NCBI GenBank assembly: GCA_027622555.1
Contig: JAQBYJ010000008.1
Span: 32,230 to 96,229, forward strand
Direction of reading: 5' to 3'
From: Verrucomicrobiota bacterium
GTDB taxonomy: Bacteria; Verrucomicrobiota; Verrucomicrobiia; Opitutales; UBA2995
Length of the DNA stretch: 64,000 bases
A program made the position numbers and the translations under genes. Under the pieces are notes generated by a model. That model ran no database searches, was not told the origin of the DNA, and saw nothing but the letters and a program-made list of their open reading frames with translations. Below are positions 47,092 to 55,815 of this stretch, piece after piece. The number at the start of each line of letters is the position of its first letter. Within the stretch, counting starts at the first letter, position 1.

Positions 47092-47125
47092 GCGTGCAGG
47101 GGGAGGTTAAGCCCTGCACGCTTTT
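47092..47125 (+). terminator. Strong Rho-independent terminator
   Basis: A 10-bp perfect GC-rich stem, GCGTGCAGGG (47092-47101) with CCCTGCACGC (47112-47121), is followed by TTTT. It ends the small secreted protein transcript. Confidence 0.88.
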
Positions 47126-47178
47126 CCATGTAAAACTATTTAGAACATTGCATAATAAAATACTCGGTTAGGCCAAAG

Positions 47179-47221
47179 TGAATCAGTACGGAACAATTAC
47201 TAATAGTTCAATTATTCTTCA
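47179..47221. promoter_or_regulatory. 11-bp direct-repeat operator candidate before the flavoprotein gene
   Basis: On the plus strand, units start at 47179 (TGAATCAGTAC), 47190 (GGAACAATTAC) and 47201 (TAATA). On the minus strand, TGAAG (47217-47221) and TGAAC (47206-47210) form a second pair with the same 11-bp period. The site lies 22-64 bp upstream of the ATG at 47243, where it could overlap the promoter. Confidence 0.5.
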
Positions 47222-47242
47222 CTTATTAAATGACATCCAATC

Positions 47243-48241
47243 ATGAACCACAACACGCGAAGAACCGAGATTGTAGTAATTGGAGCGGGTATGTCCGGTC
47301 TCGCTGCAGCAACTGAACTTAAACGATCCGGGATGCAGGTTCTTGTTCTTGATAAAGCACGCGGCGTGGGAGGGCGACTGGCCAATCGACGAATTGATGG
47401 TGCCGTTTTTGACCATGGAGCTCAATTTGTGACAGCTCGCGATGATCGTTTCGTCGCGCTTTTGGCGGACTGGCACAAGCAAGGTATCGTTAAAGAATGG
47501 TATCGAAACAATCTAAACGATGGTGGCGGTCATCCACGTTTTTGTGGGAGTCCCACCATGTCGGCCATCGGCAAAGAACTGGCCCGGAACCTGGATCTTC
47601 TATTGCAGGGTTCTGTCACAGCCATTCAGCTTGACGGTGATAAATGGTCAGTACACTTACGGGAAGGAGAGCGCATCCAGGCCAAAGCCGTGGTAATGAC
47701 TCCTCCCGTCCCTCAGTCGCTGGCTATTTTGGATGCCGGAAACGTTGCAATCTCTGGGACGACCAGAAGTCGTCTGGAAAAAATTAAGTATGAAAAGTGC
47801 TTTGCTATAATGGCTATTCTGGACGGGCCTTCGCTTATCCCCGCCCCAGGATCTTTAAAACCTGAGACAGGACCAATAGCATGGATAGCGGATAACCAGA
47901 CCAAGGGCATCTCGGAGTTAACTGCCGTGACCATCCACGCCACAGGCGAATACAGTGAGGCAAACTGGGAGGGCGACCGGGATAAGGTTGCCCAGGAACT
48001 CTTATTTGCTTCACAGCAATGGCTCGGTGCATCTGTAGTCAAATATCAGGTACATGGATGGCGGTATAGCAAACCGGTTACCACGGACGAAGATCGTTGT
48101 TCAGTCATCAACCAACATCCGCCCCTGATTATTGCCGGTGATGCCTTTGGCGGTCCTCGTGTGGAAGGCGCGGCGCTCTCGGGATGGGCTGCGGCCGAAA
48201 CACTATTACAGCTATGTCTAAGGGAACAAAAATCAGGATAA
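47243..48241 (+). CDS. FAD-dependent oxidoreductase (renalase-like)
   Basis: The 332-residue flavoprotein has the FAD motif VVIGAGMSGLAAATELKRSG near the N-terminus, followed by GVGGRLANRRIDGAVFDHGA, the signature of renalase-like NAD(P)/FAD amine oxidase-fold proteins. The C-terminal flavin-contact motif is IAGDAFGGPRVEGAALSGWA. Bacterial renalases oxidise aberrant dihydro-NAD(P)H isomers, but close relatives lie in photolyase loci with no known substrate. It has its own direct-repeat operator candidate and begins a run with the SOUL, ADP-ribosylglycohydrolase and DUF2071 genes. Confidence 0.88.
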   Translation: MNHNTRRTEIVVIGAGMSGLAAATELKRSGMQVLVLDKARGVGGRLANRRIDGAVFDHGAQFVTARDDRFVALLADWHKQGIVKEWYRNNLNDGGGHPRFCGSPTMSAIGKELARNLDLLLQGSVTAIQLDGDKWSVHLREGERIQAKAVVMTPPVPQSLAILDAGNVAISGTTRSRLEKIKYEKCFAIMAILDGPSLIPAPGSLKPETGPIAWIADNQTKGISELTAVTIHATGEYSEANWEGDRDKVAQELLFASQQWLGASVVKYQVHGWRYSKPVTTDEDRCSVINQHPPLIIAGDAFGGPRVEGAALSGWAAAETLLQLCLREQKSG

Positions 48242-48278
48242 CTGCTAACTATTTTAACTAAACTAACCCATCAGAATC

Positions 48279-48836
48279 ATGTTACGATATCTAATTCCAC
48301 TCATACTCATTATACAGTCACCTTTTATTATGGCCTACGAAAAAGCCTTCGAACCTACCGAGCCGGGCATCACCGAGCTTAAAGAACTTCCCTCTGGACG
48401 TCTGCTTGAGGCCAGAGGAGACGGTTCCTATTTTGACAGTTCGAACAGTCTCTTTAGACCACTCTTTCAATATATACAAAAAAACGATATCGCCATGACC
48501 ACTCCCGTTGAGGCGCGAATGGATCCGGGCGCCATGTATTTCTGGGTGTCCTCCGCGCAGGAGGAAAAGGCGTCGAGTGACGCTGCCAATGTTCGGGTGA
48601 TAGATGTGCCCAAGCGCACAGTAGTGGCTCATGGGTCCCGCGGTTCTTACTCACAAAACAATTTCGAAAAAGCCAAAGTCATTCTATTGGAGTGGGTGGA
48701 TAGCCAAGAGGAGATGGAAGCCGTTGGTGAACCATTTGCCGTATATTGGGATGGTCCTTTTACGCCATGGTTTTTAAAAACCTTTGAAGTCCAGGTGGAG
48801 GTCCGGCCTAAGAATAGTGAGGCAGCTTCCTCTTAA
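48279..48836 (+). CDS. SOUL-family heme-binding protein (exported)
   Basis: The 185-residue protein has a signal peptide (about 1-18, LRYLIPLILIIQSPFIMAYE) and a SOUL/HBP domain with YIQKNDIAMTTPVEARMDPG and the C-terminal AVYWDGPFTPWFLKTFEVQV. SOUL proteins bind heme or free porphyrins. With TspO encoded 3.6 kb upstream, this locus has two tetrapyrrole-handling proteins, which suits protection from photosensitising porphyrins. It is 37 bp downstream of the renalase-like gene and 20 bp upstream of the next gene. Confidence 0.9.
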   Translation: MLRYLIPLILIIQSPFIMAYEKAFEPTEPGITELKELPSGRLLEARGDGSYFDSSNSLFRPLFQYIQKNDIAMTTPVEARMDPGAMYFWVSSAQEEKASSDAANVRVIDVPKRTVVAHGSRGSYSQNNFEKAKVILLEWVDSQEEMEAVGEPFAVYWDGPFTPWFLKTFEVQVEVRPKNSEAASS

Positions 48837-48856
48837 CCGCATTAAGGGTGGCGGCA

Positions 48857-49861
48857 ATGAAAGAATCCTTTTACCAGGCCTTCCTCGGCTCTCTGGTAGC
48901 TGATGCGGCAGCCATGCCGGTCCACTGGTATTACAACGTCCAGTCTCTTGACTGCGACTATCCTGAACTGGCTGTATATACAGCTCCGAAAAATCCTCAT
49001 CCTGACAGCATTCTCTGGCGATCTTCCTACAAACCGCGCAACAGCAAAGCGGATATCCTGCACGACCAAGCAAGCTATTGGGGAAAACGAGGAGTTCATT
49101 ACCATCAGTTCCTGGAAGCCGGAGAAAACACTTTAAATTACCGTCTGGCTGTAGAGCTCTATAACAGTATTCTTCAAAACCGTAGTTACCATCCGACTCG
49201 CTGGCTGCAAACCTACGTAGAACTCATGAGGAGACCTGGCTGGCACAAGGACACTTATGTGGAGGAATACCATCGGGCGTTTTTCGACCGTCTGGCTTCG
49301 GGCATTACTCCCGAGAAATGCGGAATTGATGATCTTCACATTGGAGCACTTGCCACAGTGCCCGCGCTCCTTGCCGGTTTGAGCCAAGTAGAAGCACTCG
49401 ATTACGATCGCTGGATACAAACCGTTTTACAGCATGTGGCCCTGACGCACCGAAACGCTCACGCCTTGAAAGCGGCCGAAGCATTGGCGCTGATACTTAT
49501 GGATCTGGCACATGACGAAGAACTGGATTCAGTATTGAAAAAAAGAGTCAGTCCATTGAACTCCCCCGAACAATTTAAAGGATGGTCTGATTTTGAGGAT
49601 CGAACCATTGTTGGCCGTCACCTGACTCCTGCCTGTTATTTACCTGATTCCTTTTCGGCCTCTCTTTTTCTTGCCTGGAAATATAGAGATGATTTCAAGG
49701 CTGGCATACTTGCTAACGCACGATGCGGAGGTGACAATTGTCACCGCGGTGCGGTAGTCGGTTCGATACTTGGCAGCATAAATAACATTCCTAAAGACTG
49801 GCTAAAGGATCTGAAGTCAATCGGACGAGTAACGAAACAGGAAAAGCCCTCCTCCGTCTAA
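48857..49861 (+). CDS. ADP-ribosylglycohydrolase-family protein with altered metal site
   Basis: I choose the ATG at 48857 (334 residues); a GTG at 48848 would add three. The protein has the DraG fold hallmarks: AFLGSLVADAAAMPVHW in place of the N-terminal GDALG segment, LTHRNAHALKAAEALALILM, and a C-terminal ANARCGGDNCHRGAVVGSIL. The usual GGDTDT di-metal motif is GGDNCHRG here, with D293 and a Cys/His pair. The usual N-terminal acidic pair is not obvious. It may therefore bind another metal or substrate than classical (ADP-ribosyl)hydrolases. It is probably cotranscribed with the SOUL gene. Confidence 0.85.
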   Translation: MKESFYQAFLGSLVADAAAMPVHWYYNVQSLDCDYPELAVYTAPKNPHPDSILWRSSYKPRNSKADILHDQASYWGKRGVHYHQFLEAGENTLNYRLAVELYNSILQNRSYHPTRWLQTYVELMRRPGWHKDTYVEEYHRAFFDRLASGITPEKCGIDDLHIGALATVPALLAGLSQVEALDYDRWIQTVLQHVALTHRNAHALKAAEALALILMDLAHDEELDSVLKKRVSPLNSPEQFKGWSDFEDRTIVGRHLTPACYLPDSFSASLFLAWKYRDDFKAGILANARCGGDNCHRGAVVGSILGSINNIPKDWLKDLKSIGRVTKQEKPSSV

Positions 49862-49906
49862 ATCCTAACTCATTAATGATTAAGTGTTCACTTTTTCCCA
49901 GTCCGG

Positions 49907-50626
49907 ATGCATCCAGCCTTTAATCAAACGGATCATCGCCCATGGCCCCTGCCTGAAGGAAGTTGGTTGCTATCCCAGCGATGGCTGAACCTGGCTTTCA
50001 TACATTGGGAAATCGACCCAGCTCAGTTGAGATCTAAAATTCCCGCTCAGCTGGAGATCGATCTATTCGAAGGTAAGGCATGGATCGGAATTGTGCCATT
50101 CGATATGAAAGGGGTTACTTTCCGTGGTCTTCCACCGGTGTCTGCATTCAGTGACTTCCCGGAAATCAATGTCAGGACTTATGTCGAATGTGAAGGGAAA
50201 AAGGGGGTTTGGTTTTTTAGCCTTGATGTGCCCAAACAATTTGCGGTCTGGACCGCGCGTACGTTTTTTCATCTGCCTTATCGCCGAGCGAAAGTGGAAG
50301 TAATTGAACAGGGTCAATCGGTTTACTACTCCCATCATATGAAACATTGTGCATTCGAAGCCACTTACAAGCCTACCCAAACCCATCAGTGGGATAAAAA
50401 CTCTTTCGAAACATGGGCTACAGAACGCTACTGCCTTTACTGTCAGAGTAAACGAGGGCAACTGTATCGCACGGAAGTACACCATCCCCAATGGCCACTT
50501 GAAAAAGCAGAAATCTCATTTCAAAAAAACACCTTGCTCGACGATTTCGAGATTGGCAACCAGCATCCTTCAGTCCTCTTTTCCAGGAGCATTGATGTCA
50601 TTGCCTATCCACCAACAGCTTTGTGA
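49907..50626 (+). CDS. DUF2071 (YqjF-like) family protein
   Basis: The 239-residue protein fits the DUF2071 family: QRWLNLAFIHWEIDPAQLRS, the GKAWIGIVPFDMKGVTFRGL segment, FPEINVRTYVECEGKKGVWF and FHLPYRRAKVEV. The function is unknown; the fold is acetoacetate-decarboxylase-like, a barrel that can bind small ligands. It is the last gene of the rightward half of the stress locus and convergent with the lipocalin gene (18 bp apart). Confidence 0.9.
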   Translation: MHPAFNQTDHRPWPLPEGSWLLSQRWLNLAFIHWEIDPAQLRSKIPAQLEIDLFEGKAWIGIVPFDMKGVTFRGLPPVSAFSDFPEINVRTYVECEGKKGVWFFSLDVPKQFAVWTARTFFHLPYRRAKVEVIEQGQSVYYSHHMKHCAFEATYKPTQTHQWDKNSFETWATERYCLYCQSKRGQLYRTEVHHPQWPLEKAEISFQKNTLLDDFEIGNQHPSVLFSRSIDVIAYPPTAL

Positions 50627-50644
50627 CTTGAAGTTCTGGACGCC

Positions 50645-51193
50645 TTACCGAGGTTCATCCCACCGCTGGGGCACTTGAACAAAGTCCGTTAGATTGAAAT
50701 TTCTATCTTTGAGTTCCTGAACCAGCTCGGCGTAGCGAGTCTCTGATATTTCCGGAGAGCGAGACATGAGCCACGCCATCTTCAGGTTCGGATGACCGAC
50801 CAGTGTCTCGGAGTAGTCGGAATCCACATACAAGACAAGATAAGGAGCAGAAATCACGGTGAAAAACCTCATTTTCCACTCTGCATTCGTTTCTGAATCC
50901 ACTACTTTACCTACGGGATGATAGGTTTTTATCGGACCATCAAAACCTCCTTTTCGAAACCGGTAAGTGGTCAGAATTCGGCTGTTATCATCAAGTTCAT
51001 AGCTTTCCGTGGCATTATAGGCATTCCTATCAAGCATGGTGGGCGTGTAACCGTGGACATACCAGGTTCCCATAAAACGGTTGATGTCTACGTTGGCCGC
51101 CATCTCGGGCAGGTTTTCGTAAGTCTTACATCCTGTCAGGATCGCGGTGATACTCATAGCTAAGGTAATTATAATAGTTTTTAGCTTATTCAT
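50645..51193 (-). CDS. Bacterial lipocalin (Blc-like lipoprotein)
   Basis: The 182-residue protein has a lipoprotein signal (hydrophobic core, then lipobox LTGC with C22). A lipocalin domain follows, with the first motif DINRFMGTWYVHGYTPTM, AEWKMRFF, YLVLYVDSDYSETLVGHPNL and the C-terminal LMSRSPEISETRYAEL. Bacterial lipocalins sit in the outer membrane and bind lysophospholipids or fatty acids, often under envelope or light stress. It overlaps the upstream transporter gene by 4 bp and belongs to the leftward lipid operon. Confidence 0.93.
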   Translation of the reverse strand: MNKLKTIIITLAMSITAILTGCKTYENLPEMAANVDINRFMGTWYVHGYTPTMLDRNAYNATESYELDDNSRILTTYRFRKGGFDGPIKTYHPVGKVVDSETNAEWKMRFFTVISAPYLVLYVDSDYSETLVGHPNLKMAWLMSRSPEISETRYAELVQELKDRNFNLTDFVQVPQRWDEPR

Positions 51194-52548
51194 GTTTTTA
51201 AAGTGTTGGTTGATTCCCGAGCGTGTGGATTTGACCGGTAGATAAACCAGGCACCCAGTCCGAAGGAAAGAGCCACACCAGGACCAAAGGCCCAGGCGAT
51301 TCCTCGCTGAACGGCTACGGGTTGCTCAATCGAGCCTTCCACAAATCCGATCCAGGACAGTAGTAAGCCAGTGGCCACCAGACCCAAAGCGCGGGAGATT
51401 TTGGTAGCCATTTTCCAAAGCCCATAGTACGCACCCGATAAGGGTACGCGGTGAGAGTTTTCATCCTCTTCCACTATGTCAGAAAAGAGGGATTCCAGAA
51501 GAGCTACACAAGCAACCAGACTACCTCCCATTGCGGCCACGGCCAATACTGGCCAAAGTTGTCCAGGAGCGAAAAGCGGGTAAGCAACTGCCGTTACCAA
51601 AGTCAGCAACAATATACCCCATAAGCAGAGTAATCGCTTTTCGTACAGTCGGGATAATTTTAACCAAACCGGAACAGAGGCCATAATAACAAGGGTTAAC
51701 ACCAGAAGCAACGTGCCTATCTGCTGCTCGGAAAATCCGAGACGAACCTTGTAATACAATAATGCGAGACTGGAATTGAATGCACGGCCAAGTGCGATAA
51801 ATACAAACCCAGTTGTCACCAAAATAAAAGCGCGAGACTTGAAGGCCAAGGCTAGATGTTGCAACGAAAACCGATTGGTTTCCACCTCCAACTCCGCACT
51901 CCGTACGGTTCCCAAGGGCTTCAGGACTGCAAATCCAGTGATCACCGAAAGCATGGTGGCGGTAGCTCCTATTACGAGGCCGGCCATCCGCCGGTTATCC
52001 ATAAGCAGAGACTGAGATACTTCCAGTTCTTCCTGGAGGAGGGTGGAGGCGATGGCCAGGGGAGCAGACAATCCGAGAAGCAGTCCCAAAGCGCCACACA
52101 TTAAGCGCCAGCTGAAAAGATCCGCTCGCTCCTCTTTGGATCCAGAAAGATCATTGACCATGGCGAGGTGTGGGACACCGACCAGTGTCAGCGATGTATT
52201 GAGAAGCAAATACATACCCAACAGATAAAGAAAAAGCGACCATTGGCCGGTGGAAGCAGGCGGGTTAAATAGACAAGCAAAGGCAATTCCCATGAGGACG
52301 GTTCCTGCAAAAAAATAGGGCAGCCGCTTTCCCGCAGCGGTTTTCGCTTTCGTCTGGTCCGAAATTACACCCATGAGTGGATCGCTCACCGCGTCCCAGG
52401 CTACAGCAAGGGCCAGAGCCAGTCCCGCAAAAAGCGGATTCAATCCCGCCACCACATACAATTCGAGCAAATAGATCTGCAGCATGAGTTCCACGGCGCT
52501 GAGACCGATCTCCGCCAGTCCGAAGCCTGATTTAGTTCGCCAGGTCAT
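51190..52548 (-). CDS. MFS/GPH-type (MelB-like) transporter
   Basis: The 452-residue transporter has 12 predicted TM helices and the GPH signature near the N-terminus (AVAWDAVSDPLMGVISDQTK), with the Asp residues that bind the coupling cation. LPYFFAGTVLMG and the mid-loop SGSKEERADLFSWRLMCGAL also fit. Relatives of this transporter occur in ChrR/LitR-regulated clusters beside CFA and DUF1365 genes, where the cargo is unknown and not necessarily a sugar. The 123-bp gap upstream contains TTGATTCAGAGAATCC and may hold an internal promoter. Confidence 0.88.
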   Translation of the reverse strand: MTWRTKSGFGLAEIGLSAVELMLQIYLLELYVVAGLNPLFAGLALALAVAWDAVSDPLMGVISDQTKAKTAAGKRLPYFFAGTVLMGIAFACLFNPPASTGQWSLFLYLLGMYLLLNTSLTLVGVPHLAMVNDLSGSKEERADLFSWRLMCGALGLLLGLSAPLAIASTLLQEELEVSQSLLMDNRRMAGLVIGATATMLSVITGFAVLKPLGTVRSAELEVETNRFSLQHLALAFKSRAFILVTTGFVFIALGRAFNSSLALLYYKVRLGFSEQQIGTLLLVLTLVIMASVPVWLKLSRLYEKRLLCLWGILLLTLVTAVAYPLFAPGQLWPVLAVAAMGGSLVACVALLESLFSDIVEEDENSHRVPLSGAYYGLWKMATKISRALGLVATGLLLSWIGFVEGSIEQPVAVQRGIAWAFGPGVALSFGLGAWFIYRSNPHARESTNTLKT

Positions 52549-52671
52549 TGGCCTACCTCTCTCCGAAAAGGTACAGAAGACTATCAGGCGGAGGTATAAA
52601 TTTAGCTTGATTCAGAGAATCCTGAATGGTCAGAAACTTTAACAAAAGCAGAGCAGCGTTTTGAATCATAG

Positions 52672-53223
52672 TTACGATTGCCTGAGCAATTCCCGGCTAA
52701 GCTTTCGCGATTTAGGATGATCCCCCAACCAGATTGAGAAGTAAATTTGTGCAAAACGTTCCCCTGGGATGGTCACTTCTTCTTGTCCATTGAAAAGAAG
52801 CGAAGTGCCTCGAGAGGGTTGATGGACAAGGGTATACTCATCACCTTTTTTTACATCGAGGTAAGCGGAGTTTATTTTTCTAAGATGCTCTTCAATTTCA
52901 TCTAGCTCTTCCTTGGAATAAAGATCGCCAAGGACCTCATCTGCACTGCCGATTAGGTGTTCCTTTTTAAAATTTCGATCATAGCGCAAACGGAGAGCCA
53001 AAGGAATAGTATCAGGATAGTCATCTACTTCATAACCTTCCCCTACGTAGAGACACGCAGTAAGTAGTTTGATAAATCCTAAAGCCTTAACGGAGGTGGA
53101 GCTCACCTTTACATAATTCGATTCATCGTAGACCAATGTATTTGGAGATATCGGCTCTGCCGCCACCTGAGTTAATGTAACAATACTGAGTCCCAAAATG
53201 AGATATTGGATTCTTTTTATCAT
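52672..53223 (-). CDS. Chalcone isomerase-like exported protein
   Basis: The 183-residue protein has a signal peptide (about 1-22, ending QVAAEP). The body matches the bacterial chalcone isomerase-like family: LGFIKLLTACLYVGEG, PLALRLRYDRNFKKEHLIGS and FAQIYFSIWLGDHPKSRKLS. Bacterial members bind fatty acids or heme and are not flavonoid enzymes. It is 4 bp downstream of the desaturase gene in the lipid operon and is a frequent partner of CFA/DUF1365 clusters. Confidence 0.88.
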   Translation of the reverse strand: MIKRIQYLILGLSIVTLTQVAAEPISPNTLVYDESNYVKVSSTSVKALGFIKLLTACLYVGEGYEVDDYPDTIPLALRLRYDRNFKKEHLIGSADEVLGDLYSKEELDEIEEHLRKINSAYLDVKKGDEYTLVHQPSRGTSLLFNGQEEVTIPGERFAQIYFSIWLGDHPKSRKLSRELLRQS

Positions 53224-53227
53224 AATT

Positions 53228-53965
53228 CTAGACGGCTTTTGGCTTGAGTTGAATGACGCTTATTTTATCGAGTAACCAGATTAAGGGATAGAGCATGTCA
53301 TACTCGAACCAGCGCGTGGCAAAGTTGGCCCGGTTCGGGTATTGGTGGTGATTGTTCTGAAAGGTCTCTCCCATGAACAACATATCCCAGGGGAAGGAGT
53401 TCTTGGAGTTATCCCCTGTATTGTGGTTGGTGTAGCCATATTTGTGTCCACACCAGTTAACAAATGCCCCATGAAAAGGACCAATGACTATTTGTATCGG
53501 CAGTAACAGATAAAACCACGCAGAGGGAGCAAATGCGACATAGACGGATGTGTAGGCAGCAACAAAAAGCAGGCGCACAAACATGCTGTTGCCCAAACGA
53601 TCGATGAAATCCCACTCAGGCATACCGGCTATGAAAGAATCGGGAGCCCGGCGAACACCACGTTGGTATTCCATGTAGATCGTTTTTGTCTGCCACATCA
53701 TGGAGAAGACATCTCTGAAGAAGAGCGGCGAGTGCGGATCCTCCTCGGTATCGCTGTGCATGTGATGGGCCAGGTGCAGTTGCGCGTACGATTTAGGGTG
53801 GAGAAAGGACGCACCTTGCGAAAGAAAGGTGAGCAGGTAGAAAAAGCGTTCCCAGAATAAGTTCATTTTAAACATTTTGTGGGAGACGTATCTGTGCAGA
53901 AAAAAGCTCTGGCAGAATGCACTCAGATACCAGTGTATGAAAAAAAATGAAAGAAGTACTGTCAT
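53228..53965 (-). CDS. Membrane fatty-acid/acyl-CoA desaturase
   Basis: I choose the ATG at 53965 (245 residues); an upstream in-frame start at 54211 would overlap the previous gene by 227 bp with non-family sequence. The three histidine boxes of diiron desaturases are present: HRYVSH (24-29), HLAHH (64-68) and NNHHQYPN near 205-212. This form lacks the long N-terminal region of stearoyl-CoA-type enzymes but keeps four TM stretches. It would introduce a double bond into membrane acyl chains. The CFA-type enzymes encoded upstream could then methylenate or methylate that bond. Confidence 0.88.
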   Translation of the reverse strand: MTVLLSFFFIHWYLSAFCQSFFLHRYVSHKMFKMNLFWERFFYLLTFLSQGASFLHPKSYAQLHLAHHMHSDTEEDPHSPLFFRDVFSMMWQTKTIYMEYQRGVRRAPDSFIAGMPEWDFIDRLGNSMFVRLLFVAAYTSVYVAFAPSAWFYLLLPIQIVIGPFHGAFVNWCGHKYGYTNHNTGDNSKNSFPWDMLFMGETFQNNHHQYPNRANFATRWFEYDMLYPLIWLLDKISVIQLKPKAV

Positions 53966-53984
53966 TGAATTGAAAACGGTCGGG

Positions 53985-55013
53985 TCAGGTTTGAACTTGT
54001 TTTCTGAATACGTAGTGTGACACGCCCCATTCGCTGCCTTTCTTATAGCCGAACAATTCCGAACAGGCCAGGAAGAACAAGCGCCAGCGCCACATCCATG
54101 TTTTTGAGTTATTCTTTCCGTAACACTCGTCGAAAATCTGACGAATATGGTCTTCATTTTGGTCGAATTTTTCCAACCAGGCATCAAGGGTCTTTTGGTA
54201 ATGTTCACCACTAATGCGCCATGAGTCGGTCACCCGCAGGTGCCTGTCAAACTGAGTGAGGAGTTTATGCGATGGCATGACGCCTCCCGTAAAAAAGTAT
54301 TGTGCCATCCACTCGGATTGGTCTTCGGCATTGTAGGTGTATGCGTAGTCCTTGTGTGTGAAAATATGGACAAACATGAGACCATCCTTTTCCAGCCAGG
54401 AGGAAATTCGTTCAAGCAGGTGATCGTAGTTGCGCATGTGCTCGAACATTTCCACCGAGACGATGCGATCGAAGGTGCCTTCCGGTTCGAAGTTGTTCAT
54501 GTCGGCGGTGTGGACACGGAGGTTGGTGATGCCTGCCTCCTCCATTCTGCCGCGGATAAAATCTCCCTGAGGTTTTGAGTTGGATACACAGACAAACTGA
54601 GACTCCGGAAAGCGTTTCGCGGCCCAGAGAGAAAAAGATCCCCAGCCACAACCCAGATCGAGAATTCTCTGGTTGTTGGACAATTGGGCCCGCTGAGCCA
54701 ACAGCTCCAGTGCGTCTCTTTCTGACTGGTCGAGAGAATCACACTTTGGGGTCCAAATTGCGCTGCTGTATTTAAGGTGGCTTCCTAGAACAGTTTTAAA
54801 AAATTCGGGAGGAAGCTCGTAGTGCTGCTCGTTGGCTTTGTCGGTATCCTCAGCAATTGGCTTTGCTGAAAGAAGCTTCACGATAGACTCCTGTTTTTGT
54901 TGAGCAGAGGCGGATTCGTAGCTTAGCTTGCCAGCAAGCCGTTTTCGGATGCCAAACCGGATAAGCCAGTAAGGAAGGAGGCCATTTTCGGCCCATTTAA
55001 TTGGATTAATCAT
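53985..55013 (-). CDS. CFA-synthase-like SAM methyltransferase (second copy)
   Basis: The 342-residue protein has the CFA/Mycolic methyltransferase domain but a short, divergent N-terminal region. NEQHYELPPEFFKTVLG corresponds to the lipid-site segment, and SAM motif I is LDLGCGWGS (118-126). SVEMFEHMRNYDHLL and QYFFTGGVMPSHKLL follow. It is distinct from the full CFA synthase at 55815 and close in layout to CFA-like methyltransferases of light-stress clusters. In Rhodobacter a related methyltransferase starts furan fatty-acid synthesis. A methylated or branched acyl product is possible but unproven here. It lies 19 bp before the desaturase gene. Confidence 0.85.
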   Translation of the reverse strand: MINPIKWAENGLLPYWLIRFGIRKRLAGKLSYESASAQQKQESIVKLLSAKPIAEDTDKANEQHYELPPEFFKTVLGSHLKYSSAIWTPKCDSLDQSERDALELLAQRAQLSNNQRILDLGCGWGSFSLWAAKRFPESQFVCVSNSKPQGDFIRGRMEEAGITNLRVHTADMNNFEPEGTFDRIVSVEMFEHMRNYDHLLERISSWLEKDGLMFVHIFTHKDYAYTYNAEDQSEWMAQYFFTGGVMPSHKLLTQFDRHLRVTDSWRISGEHYQKTLDAWLEKFDQNEDHIRQIFDECYGKNNSKTWMWRWRLFFLACSELFGYKKGSEWGVSHYVFRKQVQT

Positions 55014-55014
55014 C

Positions 55015-55815
55015 TTAGCGAATATGTGTTGTTCGTTTCTTGGGAAACCACGGGAAAAATGAACTGGTTTCCTTTTGGTATCGGCGATAATCGTCGCCGC
55101 GTGAAATGAGAGATTGTTTTTCGGTGGGTGGTATGCCGGTGACTTTTACGAGGATGTAGAACATGGCTGCCGGACTGATCCACCCGAGCCATCCAAATGG
55201 ATGTCCGACTGCGAAAAAGGGCAGCGAGCACCAGAACATCCATTCGAAAAAATAGTTTGGATGCCGTGAATATCGCCACAGGCCACGACGGCAGGTTTTA
55301 CCATTATTGGTCGGATCCTGCCTGAATTGTTTGAGCTGCCAGTCGGAGAGTCCTTCGCCAGCGACCGCAAGCCCTGCGATCAGAATTCCGATCAGGTCCC
55401 ATGCGTTGAGGAAGTGAGCTGAGTTTGCTATTGCCAGCAATATGGCAATACTGAGAACCACATTGGCAGCGCCTTGAAACTGGAAAAACCAGAACATTTT
55501 TAGTGAAGCCTGATCTCCCCAAGATTTAATGATTTCAAGGTAGCGTTTGTCGTCTTTTTCTTTAGAGACCCGGATCAGCAGGTGGGTGCCAAGGCGCAAG
55601 GACCAGAGGGTAACGATGATTGCAGTAAGCCATTTTCTATTGGAATCACCGGTGCTCAACAAAATGGTGTATAAGACAGCGAGTAAACCTATACTGTAAG
55701 CCCAAACCACATCCACAATGGCTGCTTTGCCGATATACTCGGAAAGGCACCAGGTGGCAATCATCAGAATGATGAGCGCCAGCCAACCGATAAGTAATGT
55801 AGATATTAAATCCAT
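55015..55815 (-). CDS. DUF1295 membrane protein (steroid 5-alpha-reductase-like C-terminal family)
   Basis: The 266-residue protein has six to seven TM helices and the DUF1295 signature near 194-240 (GLWRYSRHPNYFFEWMFWCS, FPWFPK at the end). DUF1295 proteins resemble isoprenylcysteine methyltransferases and 5-alpha reductases, and many act on lipids using NADPH or SAM. The gene starts at the base where the CFA synthase gene ends (1-bp overlap) and ends 1 bp before the second CFA-like gene. All members therefore appear co-translated in one lipid operon. Confidence 0.9.
   Translation of the reverse strand: MDLISTLLIGWLALIILMIATWCLSEYIGKAAIVDVVWAYSIGLLAVLYTILLSTGDSNRKWLTAIIVTLWSLRLGTHLLIRVSKEKDDKRYLEIIKSWGDQASLKMFWFFQFQGAANVVLSIAILLAIANSAHFLNAWDLIGILIAGLAVAGEGLSDWQLKQFRQDPTNNGKTCRRGLWRYSRHPNYFFEWMFWCSLPFFAVGHPFGWLGWISPAAMFYILVKVTGIPPTEKQSLISRGDDYRRYQKETSSFFPWFPKKRTTHIR

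Noticed and set aside
53985..54211. Long N-terminal extension of the desaturase gene
   Set aside because: The extension is out-of-frame reading of the upstream methyltransferase and lacks desaturase features; the ATG at 53965 gives a clean start.
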